A DNA stretch of 64,000 nt from Spongilla lacustris. Taxonomy: Eukaryota; Porifera; Demospongiae; Spongillida; Spongillidae. The notes below the pieces were generated by a model that saw only the letters and a list, made by a program, of their open reading frames with translations, made no database searches and was not told the origin of the DNA. The stretch lies in contig OX442429.1 of NCBI GenBank assembly GCA_949361645.1, forward strand, positions 1,987,231 to 2,051,230, written 5' to 3'. Below are positions 22,056 to 33,472 of this stretch, piece by piece. Position 1 is the stretch's first letter. Each line of letters begins with the position of its first letter. A program made the translations under genes and the position numbers.

Positions 22056-23074
22056 ACCAATGCCATCATTTTAAGGTTCTCATGCTTACAGCAACTATTA
22101 TTGCTTGCTCACATTATATACCATGCTAGTGTATTGTATCATTATATGTACCATTGGGATTTAACTGATTTTCTTTACATAAGTATCTAAACATAATTGA
22201 TAGATTATTAATAATGTTGTGCATATTCATTTATCCTGCAATATGATTAATAATTATTACTAAGTATATCATTCTTCATTAATAGACATTTAGCACAAAT
22301 TTAACATCAAGTTTTAACTGTTATACCTTATGAAGTAAAGCCGTCATTTGCACAGACGGTAAATGCAGCATTTGGTGCTTTACTATCTAGATGTAACAGT
22401 ATAATGAAATTTAATAATGCTTCGTATTTCCCTAGTCTAATCATTATAAAATGTAAATCTGATCCTAATATGAACGTTCTTTTTACACTCCAATTATAAA
22501 CCAATTGCAAATTGAAGGATTTTAGATGTAGTGAATCAGTTTTAAATTAAAAAAATAGCGTCTTGGAAATTGCAATTGACTTCACCAGCTATAGGGTAGG
22601 AATGATAAAAACAATGAATATGCCTATTTATACTTTGATGCTGAGCACATACATATAGTTAAATGACTATGAGCCTAAAAATCACTTCAATGCTTCTACA
22701 ACTATGATAAATTAATTACAGCATTACAATGATTTTTTCAGCATTGTAGACATATGCAAACAAAAATTTAAGTTTCCCCCAAAAGAACATTTTGTTATCA
22801 CAGAGTATTGATTCATACTTAATAATAGTCTACTGCACAATTATCCGGCATACCCTATTATAAAAGTAAATTCATTTCTTTACAATGAACAGTAACAGCT
22901 GCTGTATTGAATGCATGCATTAGCATGAAACAGTGATATTGTGGAACTGGTGGGACTACCAAAACTGGGTGGCAACCGAAGAAATGGACAGTGCAACATC
23001 CAACAGAGAGAACCTGGCAATTAATTAATAACCAATATCTCAACTCTTGTTAGAATTGGAGTTGAAATTTTATA

Positions 23075-23600
23075 TGCATTGCTTCATGTGACTTCTGGAA
23101 TAACATTTAGTGTTTCTGCTAGTTCAGATCTAGAACAGCCTATTGACAATGCTAAGAACAAGCTAGCCCCGGCCCTGAGGTCCTCCATCCCTAATGCAAC
23201 TCATAGTGCTGCAGGCACACATGTGTAGTTATACTGACTTAAATTTTTTTACTTCTGAACCAGAAATCAGTTCATGCTGTACTGACCTGTTATCAGTTGA
23301 CATTATTTGCATAATGTGACATATACATAAGGTATTGTTATAACCCTTCTCTTATGAATTTCTGTAATGCTTCTTACAGTATGTGTGTACTGCATATGTG
23401 TGTGCATGCGCATGTACTCCCTGACCAAATTAAGGTTGCCCTATAGCTGGAATTTTGCCTCATGCCAGAGTGAGAGTGCCATATGGTTAAAATAGGGATC
23501 AGCACAAGCTATGTGGCTACTATTTATGGCTATTTATACTTTTATGTGTTGCAAACATCCTGATGACTGCATTGCCCCATCCAGCTGCAATTGAATTTAG
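23075..23600 (+). repeat. Giant-element block F (inverted partner 29,085-29,590)
   Basis: Shares aagaacaagctagcccc, cagcatgaactgatttctgg (inverse) and accaaattaaggttgccct with 29,085-29,590 read on the other strand. No gene. Confidence 0.75.
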
Positions 23601-25412
23601 CAGATTTATAGTGCTTTTATAAATAACATTTAACTATCAACTACACAGCAAAATACATTGCTGCAATAACACATTTAAATTGCAAGTAATGAGAGGCAAA
23701 AGGTACTCGAGCATTTCACTTCATAGTGTCTAATGTGGCAAATTTATTACTATGTAGTGAGAGATCCAATGATAAGTATGCAGTAAGAGGTAAGTAAGAG
23801 TTGCATTTGGTCTCGTGAATATACTCATTGCTCTCATGTCAGTAAAAATGCAGTCTGCAATAGCAAAAACTTCTGTAATACTAATAGGAGAACATCCTAT
23901 TACTTGGAGCAACTGTCTTTCTGGTCTTTTATACCCTCTTTGAAACACCTAATTCAGCAATGTTGAAGCATACTATTTGTCTGTGAGAAAGTTGCATTGA
24001 GTAATATGAGTCCACATTATGTACTGGATGTGTTAATTACAATAGGTTTACATATTCTATGTATGCTGCAGGTGACTTTACACAATTTGCAAATAAGCTA
24101 CAAGAAATTTTTCTCATGGTTTAAGAATTACAGCAGTTCTTACGCCAACTTGGTTCCCTCAATGGGACTGATGTTAACAATAGAAAAAAACATCCATGAT
24201 TGGAGTGACAACAGTTGATTTGGTTCCCACATAACCATCATAACCAATAAAACTTTCTATTGTCTAAGCTGTACTATATAACTGAAACAAACATTCCAGA
24301 AGTGATATAAATGTTAATTGCAACACCCAATCCTTACACACAACAAGAATTAAAAGTACTATAAATTTTCCTGAATCAGTCTGATATGTTAAGTAGTTTC
24401 CTTTGGTATCAATTTACTAAAATTGTGCTATATTTATACATGGCTACAATTTCTCTCCTCTCATGATTGAGCTAAGCCATCAGCCCAGGATGAGGTCTTA
24501 TCAAAAGGGGCTACAGAATAACAGCCCCCGGTTAAGGACTCCCAGTGATCAGAGCCCTCAACCTCACAGTGCAAGTCAATGGTGTTTCAGGAAGCATATC
24601 TGGGTGTTTCACATATGCAACCACATTTCCATTATAGGGTGCATGCCATGATTGAATAATTTTGTACATAAAAATTATTAAGTATTATACATACATGTAC
24701 ATGTATATAATTAACAACAAAACAGTGAATAGGTCCAATCATGAACAATACACTTCTGCCTTAATTCTCAGAAACAGAGCTAGTATCCCTTGATACTAGA
24801 TAGAGGCACCACTGTAAAAACCTGTGTATATGTAAACCACCATAGCATAATGACTTTCCTTGTCTCCTATTCCCTTACCTCTACTGAAATCTCCATTTAC
24901 CTTTGGATGATATGACAGCATGCATGGGAAATGTATGAGATGTCCCTCTCGTAGTGGAGGCATATGGAGGCTGGGGAATCACTGCAAAAGAAACATTCTC
25001 AAGAATTGCTAGGCATTTGGCCATCCACTCCCACTCATCCAATACTGAAATGCTAAATGCAATATATTGTCGCCTTGGCACTGTTTTGATGAGGCAAAAT
25101 GCCCGAGCCCTCCTGCATGGCTCAATCGGCATAATTTTTGTGACTTGTATGTATAATCCTTGAGATGATCAAACATGATTTTTGCCATCCACCATAAACC
25201 TAGAAGTATCTCTTGGGAGTTGGGTATGGCATGTGTTTCTCTGCATTGGAGGAAAAGGTGCTCAGGATTCTGTGCGGATTGCCCGGTGTCATGGGATAAT
25301 TGGCACCCCCAATGATTGGCACCCCCGTTCCAAATATCCTAGGATTCTTGGCACCCAATTCCAAATTTCCTATGGTATTTTCGGAATCCTTTAGGATTTC
25401 TGTACCCTCATG

Positions 25413-25594
25413 TTCAAGGCGACAAAAGTAGATTTGAGTTCAAGTCTGTTCATGACCTAGGGAACATTTATCTTTTTATGAGCCCTTATGATCTGGATAA
25501 ATTGTGTGAGTGGGTCAGTGATGGGTTACTAGAATATGAAAAACAATGTAGCAGTAGCTTATCATCTCAGGTTTTAGAGATTACTAGAGATTAG
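25413..25594 (+). pseudogene. Open fragment upstream of an OTU-like domain (orphan copy)
   Basis: Reads VQGDKSRFEFKSVHDLGNIY and ...LDKLCEWVSDGLLEYEKQ..., open to TAG. Its inverted twin (26,290-26,140, minus) runs directly into the OTU-like region. This copy therefore marks where the palindrome cut the gene. Confidence 0.4.
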
Positions 25595-25722
25595 ATGGTT
25601 ATTGCATCTTTTTCAAAATGTTTATTGAAGTTAGTTATACATGCCTTCAGCTTGATGCAAGTCAGGGTTAGTTTCCTATGGCCATGAATGCTTGAGCCAT
25701 TTGAATATTTCTCAACATTTGG

Positions 25723-26290
25723 CAGATATATAAATTGTTGTATTAAGCAATGATGCTGGTGCAATGACCTCCAATTCCTAACCCAAGTGCCCCAGAGTCT
25801 GCATCCTTGATCGTTTCATGCATACATGTAGCTTTCCATAGAGCTGCATGTATCTGGGGATCCATGGGAAGATAACATTGGATCTGTTGATCGTTGGATC
25901 ATGTACGTTGAGATCAGCAGACGCAGTTTATTGTGACCTCCTGTGATCTTACTTATAGCTATAGAAATAATCTGAAAGAAACTATTTCCATCTGCAGCAA
26001 TCCTAGCTGTTGCTAATGGGCAGTGTGACACCACAATCATTGATGGCTGTGTCAAGTGAGAGTGATTCACACGGACTAATGTCAAGAGCACACCTCCACT
26101 CACTGCAAACTGGCTGGCAATTGATCAATGTTATAATCTTTGGTAATCTCTAAAACCTTAGATGATAAGCTACTGCTACTCTGTTTTCCATATTCTAGTA
26201 ACCCATCACTGACCCACTCACACAATTTAAAGACGCATCAGAAAATAAATGTTCCCAAGGTCATGAACAGACTTCAACTCAAATACATAT
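25723..26290 (-). pseudogene. OTU-like cysteine protease region, decayed
   Basis: The minus-strand open frame (26,103-25,816) contains ARIAADGNSFFQIISIAI followed by GGHNKLRLLISTYM, the DGN(C)-F-R ... H-x-x-LR signature of OTU deubiquitinases. The catalytic Cys position is Ser. A second frame downstream reads RSRMQTLGHLG-stop-ELEVIAPASLLNTTIYI, the usual later OTU strand pair. At least one frameshift and one stop are present. OTU domains are carried by several mobile-element families, which fits this location at the centre of a giant fold-back element. Inactive as written. Confidence 0.55.
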
Positions 26291-27382
26291 CAGACTGATT
26301 CAGGAAAATTTATGGTACTTTCAATTCTTGTTGTGTGTAAGGATTGGGTGTTGCAATTAACATTTGTATCACTTCTGGAATGTTTGTTTCAGTTGTATAG
26401 TACACCTTAGGCAATAGAAGGGTTAATTTATTGGTTGTGGGGACCAAATCAACTGCTGTTGTCACTCCAATCATAGATGTTGTTTTTTTTTTTCTATTGT
26501 TAACATCAGTCCCATTGAAGGAACCAAGTTGGTGTAAGAACTGCTGTAATTCTTAAACCATGAGAATAGTAATAAATTTGCCACATTTGACACTATGAAG
26601 TGAAATGCTTGAGTGTCCTTTGCCTCTCAATACTTACAATTTAAATATCTTATTGGTTTGCTATGTAGTTGATGGTTAAATGTTACTTTTAAAAGTCCAA
26701 AGCATGTGACAGTATAATTAATAATGCAATTCCTATTTCCCTAGTCTAATCATTATAAAATGTAAATCTGATCCTAATATGAACATTCTTTTTACACTCC
26801 AATTATAAACCAATTGCAAATTGAAGGATTTTAGATGTAGTGAATCAGTTTTAAATAACGTCTTGGAAATTGCAATTGACTTCACCAGCTATATAAAGAG
26901 TGATAAAACAATGGATATGCCTATTTTTATTTTGGTGCTGAGCATATACATACATTTCATAGACAAATGACCATGAGCCTAAAAATCATATCAATGCTTC
27001 TACAACTATGATAAATTAATTACAGCATTACAATGGTTTTTTCAGCATTGTAAACATATGCAAACAAATATAAGTTTCCCAAAAATGTCATGTTTTAATT
27101 TCACAGAGTACTGATTCAAATCCTTTTAATAATAGTTTATTGCAACATAATCTATTATAAAAGTAAATTCATTTCTGTACAATGAACAGTAACAGCTGCA
27201 GTATTGAATGCATGCACTAGCATGAAACAGTGATATTATGGAACTGGTAGGACTGCCTATTCTGGGTGGCAAGCAAAGAAATGGAGAGACATTGAACATC
27301 CTAACATCATGTCGGTATTTGCACTATTTGTAAAACCCTAACTATGGCTATGTTACTTTTTTATTTTTATCAGTTATATAAG

Positions 27383-27603
27383 AAACACACACAACTAACA
27401 TCATTTAATGAGGAGGTGGATGGACCCAAAGTTCCTGATGCATTCCCCTTCTGAATGGCAGCAGAGAAGGTATGCAAGGTAGTTTCATCGCCAGCGGTGT
27501 TCACAACGCAGTGACTCGAGTTTGTCAAAAAAGGCATGGAGTGAGGGCCACAAACTCCAGTAGTTTGAAAAGCAACAGGCGTGAATTGTATTAAAATGTG
27601 CAA
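27383..27603 (-). pseudogene. Retroelement-like coding remnant, copy 2
   Basis: The minus strand is open for ~70 residues: PVAFQTTGVCGPHSMPFLTN, then NTAGDETTLHTFSAAIQKGN-AS. It is better preserved than copy 1. The spacing of PVAF-x-TTG, TGDE-like and a final GNA fits the tail of a reverse transcriptase, but no catalytic motif is in the window. Confidence 0.4.
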
Positions 27604-28196
27604 GTAGCAACTGCTCTAAATGATATGTTCTAAAAAGAGCTAGCCATGATCCTTGGAAGTCAGGTGACCACTTAATGCAGGACAATGTAAAGTCATTGTA
27701 TAAAGCTCATGTAGTCTACATGCATGTTTAATAAATCAGTTATTATAACATTTTTAGTTTTATACTTTTATCTGACTCAGCCTCAGATGTGTGTATTTAA
27801 TTACAGAAGACCAGCTTGCAGTATAGGGTGTTCTACAATCAAGAAATACTTTAAGCACAAATAGTTCATTGACAAAAAAAAAACAGGCAAATTAACGTTC
27901 CTATTAATAGTAAATTAAAGAATGATCAGAATCTCAAAACCACTAAAGTACATTGCTAAATTCCTTAAATGAATTACACAGTTTATGTAACTGCACAGCT
28001 ATTATATCATTACAGGCTACTTTCAACTTACTATTCATCGGCAAAGCCCCAAATGAAATATCTGCTTACATAGCTGGAGCAGGTCTGACAGTGCTAAACT
28101 AATCTAATCCAGGGGATGTCAATACTATTGCAGTTGGAGAAGCCCTCTGCTGGTTAAAAAACAAATGACTGTGCAGCAGTGAAGTTAAAGCAGCAG

Positions 28197-28585
28197 AGAT
28201 TTGTAAACGCTGTATGGTCATTTAATATGGTGTCCTGCCAAGCAACTCTCGATCTCTTAGTGTTGAAAGGACATTCCGGAACTTTTACCTCTTTCATGGA
28301 TGAGCAGGAGTTATTGCAATCATCTTTTCCTATGGCACCTCATGGGTTCATTGACACCAGAATCAGCAGGGTGATCCTTATTCTCCTTCGTACTGCACAT
28401 GCATGCAATATTGAAGGACAGTACCAGCACTCAGCATGCTTGATTTATGGATGGTACTGTCTTTGCTGGCTGAAGGTGTACTCTATGCAAAGTCCTAAGC
28501 CATGCTGACATGATTAATTTTTGAACAAAATGTGGCTTAGGTTTTCAGCTATAGCAGCCTAGAAACATTGGTAGATCAGATAAAG
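28197..28585 (+). other. ~390 bp segment absent from the partner block
   Basis: The direct repeat at ~21,890 goes from agttaaagcagc straight to gtcaaaccatcccc. Here 390 bp intervene, with a 109-residue frame (28,179-28,508) of no known family. It is either an insertion here or a deletion in the partner. No terminal repeats noticed. Confidence 0.4.
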
Positions 28586-28599
28586 ACGTCAAACCATCC

Positions 28600-28745
28600 C
28601 CACCATGACATTCCGGGGGCACTCTGACATAGGTGACATACAATTCTGTACCTCTTGTGTTTCCACTGCTGACAAATATCTTCTCTACTGGCTTGTCTTT
28701 CCCCTGGGACAGTATCAAAGTCCTCAGTAATGCAAGGACTTGTTG
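28600..28745 (-). pseudogene. Conserved coding-like fragment, copy 2
   Basis: Partner of 21,930-22,055: QQVLALLRTLILSQGKDKPV and GTELYVTYVRVPPE-CHGG, with a short in-frame insertion relative to copy 1. Unrecognised. Confidence 0.35.
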
Positions 28746-30092
28746 GGGCCAACAACCAATGCCATCATTTTAAGGCTCTCATGCCTACAGCAAACTTTTT
28801 ATTGCTTGCTCAAATTATATACCATGCTAGTGTATTGTATCATTACATGTACTATTGTATTGTGAAGGATTTTATAATATTAATTAATTATGATATAACT
28901 AATTTTAAATTCCTTTATATAAGTATCTGATTCTTCATTAATAGAACATTTAGCACAAATTTGACATCAAGTTTTAACTGTTAATTTTCCTATATTGAAC
29001 TATATATTCATGATCTTATGAAGTAAAGCCGTCATTTGCACAGACGGTAAATGCAGCATTTGGTGCTTTAATATCTAGGCTATAAATCTGCTAAATTCAA
29101 TTGCAGCTGGATGGGGCAATGCAGCCATCAGGATGTTTGCAACACATAAAAGTATAAATAGCCATAAATAGTAGCCACATAGCTTGTGCTGACCCCTATT
29201 TTAACCATATGGCACTCTCACTCTGGCATGAGGCATAATTCCAGCTATAGGGCAACCTTAATTTGGTCAGGGAGTACATGCGCATGCACACACATATGCA
29301 GTACACACATACTGTAAGAAGCATTACAGAAATTCATAAGAGAAGGGTTATAACAATACCTTATGTATATGTCACATTATGCAAATAATATCAACTGAAA
29401 ACAGGTCAGTACAGCATGAACTGATTTCTGGTTCAGAAGTAAAAAAATTTAAGTCAGTATAACTACACATGTGTGCCTGCAGCACTATAAGTTGCATTAG
29501 GGATGGAGGACCTCAGGGGCTAGCTTGTTCTTAGCATTGTCTAGGCTGTACTGTTATTCATGAAGCAATACATTACAAATCGCAACTCCAATCCTTACAT
29601 GAGTTGAGATTTTGGTTATAAGGTAATTGCCAGGTTCACTTAATTGGATGATGCATGGAAAGTGTGACAGTTATGTCAAAGAAACAAGATATATATGAAA
29701 TACAATACACATTGACACAAGACAGTGCCGGCGTCCAATCAAGATTAAACTGATTCACATTTTCCAAATTTTCACTCAATGTTTTGAGCAACTTCTGCCT
29801 CCTCAGAAACAGAGCTAGTATCCCTTGGTCCTTCTCTCTGTACTAGAGGCACCACTGTACAAACCTGTGTATACGTAAACCACCATAGCATGACGACATT
29901 TCCTTGTCTCCTATTCCCTTACCTATATTGAAATCTCCACTCCTTACTTTTGGACGATATGACAACATGCATGGGAAATGTATGAGATGATTAAACATCA
30001 CTTTTGCCTCCTCCATATGCCTAGAAGTATCTCCAGGGAGTGTTTGGAGGGAAAGGTGCTCAGGATTCTGTGCAGATTGTTGCCTGGATACA

Positions 30093-30096
30093 CATA

Positions 30097-30136
<40 letters not shown>

Positions 30137-30363
30137 ACACACACACACACACACATACATGGTACTCTCAACACATACACACACATACAGTGTACTCTCA
30201 CACATGTATACACACACACATACACACATACATTGTACTCTCAACACATACACACACATACAGTGTACTCTCACACATGTATACACACACATACACACAT
30301 ACATTGTACTCTCAACACATACACACACACATACAGTGTACTCACACATGTATACACACACAA

Positions 30364-30405
<42 letters not shown>

Positions 30406-30411
30406 ACACAC
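30093..30411 (+). repeat. (CA)n-rich minisatellite, right arm
   Basis: Higher-order units of ~50-65 bp (acacatacagtgtactctcac ... atgtataca) repeated three to four times within CA dinucleotides. Inverse partner of the left TG array. Confidence 0.9.
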
Positions 30412-31022
30412 AGAGCAGTCAAAGTGCTGTCAAGTAATTAGCCCCTCACCTGGCACTGTTATAGTACTTGAAGGGGTTGCCCCCTCCTTTTGTTCAGAGG
30501 GCCACCTTCCACAAGGGCCATAGACAGGCCAGACCGAATGACTAATGTCAGGTTGCGAGACGTGTAGACGGACGAGTGGTAGGCCTATTCGATGAATCCG
30601 GTCGTACCCATCATCTCGACCCGGTGAAAACCTTCGGTAGCGGCGGGAAATAAAGCCAGGGATCAGAAGGAGATATACGCGTACAGAGATGACAGCACAG
30701 AGCTGGATTATTGGATCGGAATCAATGGGGTGGGACCTACCACAAATACTATTCTTTAGTGCAACAAAGGACAGTAGCCCTAACAGAAACTTATGGGTCA
30801 TAATTATAACAATCTCTCACCTAGTCATGATCTGAAAGTGGACACGCAAGTTGTGTATCCTAATTGTAGAGCACTATAAACATAAATTATAATACACCTG
30901 GGAACGAGATCGCTGCGCTGCAAGTCTCGCTGCGCTGCAACATCGAGTGCTGCGCTGCGTCATCGAGTGCTGCGCTGCACGTGATTCTGTGGTCGTAATT
31001 GTGGCACTAATCACCTCCCATA
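30412..31022 (-). repeat. Right terminal arm of the 12.5 kb element
   Basis: Near-identical inverse of 18,474-19,075, including the gcagcgcagc cluster. It carries one ~8-bp insertion near 30,670 relative to the left arm. The high similarity of the arms implies recent insertion or gene conversion. Confidence 0.85.
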
Positions 31023-31241
31023 GACGGCAAAGACTAGACCATTCTCACAATTTGGACACGGAGCGCACACCTTTTTCACAACAACCAAAACTTCAGAGTC
31101 AATTTTAGCAAAAGTAGGAGAACATTCAGAGTGGAAATGAGCATCGCAGTACGTGCAAACCAGACCAGAAGGCAAAGAGATGTCAACGTTCTTCTTTTCA
31201 CAAACAACACATTTGCCACGCGCCATTTTTTCAATTATATC
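31023..31241 (-). pseudogene. LINE ORF1 N terminus: zinc-finger domain (truncated by insertion)
   Basis: ATG at 31,224-31,226, ~15 bp inside the LINE 5' end. Reads MARGKCVVCEKKN, then GLVCTYCDAHFHSECSP and later APCPNCENG: Cys-x2-Cys, Cys-x2-Cys, His-x3-Cys and Cys-x2-Cys spacing like a PHD/zinc-ribbon finger, as found at the start of ORF1 in related LINEs. The frame is cut after ~67 residues by the 12.5 kb element. The 5' junction lies in lectin L1 between aaagctaaagca and the LINE. Confidence 0.75.
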
Positions 31242-32124
31242 TGCTTTAGCTTTCCCGGAACCTGCACCCATCCTGATCCTCCTGTGCACGGCTTCTTGCA
31301 CTTGAATATATCGTCGTTGGCTGTGACTCCCCATATGTAAGGCCATGCAAACTTGATTATTAGTTTCTCGTCCGCCTGTTTTCAAAAAAGGATGCGGGCG
31401 GGCGGTAATTATTCATTTTCATTATTATTTTACAGTACTATTTGATTCATTATTACTATAGCTAGAAGTTTTAGTAAGGATGCACATCATCGATGTTGAA
31501 CTGCAAGCTCATTCAAAATGCTATAGAAGGCCAACATGAACCGGGCCCTGTCTAGAGAATGAACTTGGCGAAATAAACGTCAGACCTGTCTCCACTTGAA
31601 TGGCTGTCATGGTGTAACCGTGTAAGCTCTTAAAACGGTCAAATTTATAAGCTGTATATGTCCTCCTTCTGATACGCGTGATATTGTCACTTGATGGTAT
31701 GAGATAATACAATAATGAAGTTTGGTGCGGGTTCCAAAAAAGTATGCGGGCGGGGACGAGAAATTAATAATCAACTTTGCGTGGCCTAACCAGGCGCTCA
31801 CGTGCTTCAGCTTTCCGGGCACCAAGATCCACGATGAACTGCCGTCAACTTTCCGCCTGAAGATGTCGTCATTGCTAGTAACTCCCCACACTTCGTAGTA
31901 TCCTGCGTCGACCTGCGTCAGAGCTCCATCGATCCGGACCCATTGCCCGGTGCACGGGTTGGGGCACATGATGTATACTGAGATTTCGTCAGCGGAGTTT
32001 ACTCCCCAGACATAATTGACGGATCCGGAGATGTGTTTCAGACCTCCGGGTATCTGGACCCAATTCTGAGCATGTACCGCCGCAAAGTATAAGCGAAAAT
32101 CCACCAAGACGTTGTCACGTGCAT
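31242..32124 (-). pseudogene. Tectonin lectin L1, 5' part
   Basis: Minus strand. Reads QNWVQIPGGLKHISGSVNYV, ADEI...CPNPCTG, QWVRIDGALTQVDAG, YEVWGVTSNDDIFRRKVDG and WILVPGKLKHVSA, is cut by a 446-bp element (31,341-31,786), and resumes with YIWGVTANDDIFKCKKPC and GWVQVPGKLKQ up to the LINE. These are tectonin blades one to four of six. The first ATG (32,122-32,124) is out of frame with the blades, but the segment before QNW is hydrophobic (RLYFAAVHA), a likely signal-peptide end. The rest of the gene is at 11,985-12,435. Confidence 0.85.
31341..31786. mobile_element. PIF/Harbinger-like MITE in lectin L1 (446 bp)
   Basis: Inverted ends ggccatgcaaacttgattat and (inverse) ggccacgcaaagttgattat, flanked by taa at 31,338-31,340 and 31,787-31,789. 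L2 has a single TTA at the matching place (ctgttacata, ~39,157). A 3-bp TTA/TAA duplication and GGCC... ends match the PIF/Harbinger superfamily. No transposase inside. Confidence 0.85.
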
Positions 32125-32156
32125 TGCTGCGAAGATCATGAATTGAATGGTTATTA

Positions 32157-32390
32157 GTCTCGTACCCAGACCCAAAGTTTCACAGCTGCGGATGGATTAC
32201 ATCACCGCTACGTGAAAGTGGACAATGATGTCACCAGCTGCTTTGACCCTTATCTAAATGATCTATAGGTCATGTGTCGGATGATAATCAAGACTCTCCA
32301 CTCCATATATGGCATCATTATACATTCCTCACGACGTAGCGGTGATGTAATCCATCCGCAGCTGTGAAACTTTGGGTCTGGGTACGAGAC
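32157..32390. mobile_element. 234-bp MITE with TA duplication, upstream of L1
   Basis: Ends gtctcgtacccagacccaaa with >50 bp of perfect inverse, flanked by TA at 32,155-32,156 and 32,391-32,392. It lies ~30 bp upstream of the L1 ATG, between the start and the promoter region. Tc1/mariner-like by target site. Confidence 0.8.
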
Positions 32391-32394
32391 TATG

Positions 32395-32833
32395 AAGTTA
32401 TAGCCTTTTTTAAAGAAGGGGCGCGCCCCTCACGTACCCACCCCTGCTTGTGAATAAAATTTAAAAAAACATACTTAGATCACTTTCATACCATGGAGAA
32501 TTAACTTGTAAGCATATTTGTGTTAGGCACTGGGGTGTAAGCAAAACCCATTAATGAACACAGCTAGATGGAGATGGAGTGATCTGGCGTATTCTTGAGA
32601 AAAAACGTAATTACTACAGTTGTAGTAATCAATCATGTATAAGGTTACGCAACTATTTGCATGCATGAGTGCATCATGAAGGTCCACACTTTTTATGTAC
32701 CCTGTCATGGTAAAATCCGTATGTAACTGTTATGCGCATATGCTCATATGAATGCATGTATATCAACTAGCATGCATCTGATGCATGGCGTACAAAGAGT
32801 TAATTCTACTGAAATAATTCAATATTGTATAAT
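32395..32833 (-). promoter_or_regulatory. L1 upstream region, TATA box lost
   Basis: Inverse match of the L2 upstream region (38,290-38,790), sharing ggtacataaaaagtgtggac and ttaattctccatgg. At the place where L2 has gggtatataaaaagg, L1 reads ttctttaaaaaaggct, so the TATA element is deleted. Confidence 0.6.
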
Positions 32834-32952
32834 AGCACTACACCAAACAATTCATGTGTGCATGAGAAGCACTTTATATGTTTAAATGTTCATCACCTTC
32901 AAGCCTCCTGTGTAGATGTGTGTGGCTGGTACTGTGTGTTTGGTGTAGTGCT
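32834..32952. mobile_element. ~119-bp MITE, copy 1
   Basis: Ends agcactacaccaaaca and tgtttggtgtagtgct, a perfect 16-bp inverse. A second copy is at 38,132-38,254, at the mirrored place upstream of L2, so this insertion predates the L1/L2 duplication. Confidence 0.75.
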
Positions 32953-33472
32953 CTCATATTTCTATGCAGAACTCTCATATAGAATTTGTGCTGTATCATG
33001 AATATCATTTTTTTTAAACGCGATCTGCGTATAACTCACGAACCGAGAAACGGATAGTGTAGCTCTTTATTGCTATCGAGCCACAATGGAAAGACGATCA
33101 TTTTCATGTTTTGTTCAAGTCGCCAGACCGTTTACTTTATGAGAACAGAAAAGCTCGTAGTTCTCGTTCCCAGACCGTAATTTGTCCTCCTCCAGTTTTT
33201 CTGGGTGAGTATAACTCGGGATAGAAATGGTTGTAATGAGTGCAAAATACACCAAAAAATCTAGAAAATTCTGGAAGAACGTCTACAGGTCTCAGATATG
33301 GAAATAAAGCATGTAACTGATATACGTAATATGCATATGGGAGCTATATGAAAGCGTTCCCATGGCAATGTTCACGTGATATGTGTATAGTAGTTATCTA
33401 TTGGTAGATTAATAGTAGATTTCATTTTTTAACTCACCACTTTTGGCTATTAGCGAAGTTGTTTTTATCAAA

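Larger units (their letters stand above)
18474..31022. mobile_element. 12.5 kb fold-back element with 6-bp target duplication
   Basis: Termini tatgggaggtgattagtgcc and its exact inverse, flanked on both sides by gacggc (18,468-18,473 and 31,023-31,028). It sits within LINE ORF1, which continues across it. The arms match for ~610 bp (18,474-19,075 with 30,412-31,022), then through CA/TG arrays and on to ~21,015 and ~29,640. Inside, blocks are repeated in both orientations: 21,040-22,395 with 27,360-29,080 (direct), 22,395-23,040 with 26,715-27,290 (direct), 23,075-23,600 with 29,085-29,590 (inverted), 24,100-24,400 with 26,290-26,560 (inverted), 25,410-25,595 with 26,140-26,290 (inverted). Superfamily unknown. 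Confidence 0.85.

Noticed and set aside
30040..30441. Open frames of His/Thr or Cys/Val across the CA/TG arrays
   Set aside because: Translations of dinucleotide repeats with no independent coding signal.
18474..31022. Giant element as a Polinton/Maverick
   Set aside because: A 6-bp duplication and long TIRs fit, but the ends are TATGGG rather than AG, and no DNA polymerase, integrase or capsid gene is seen.
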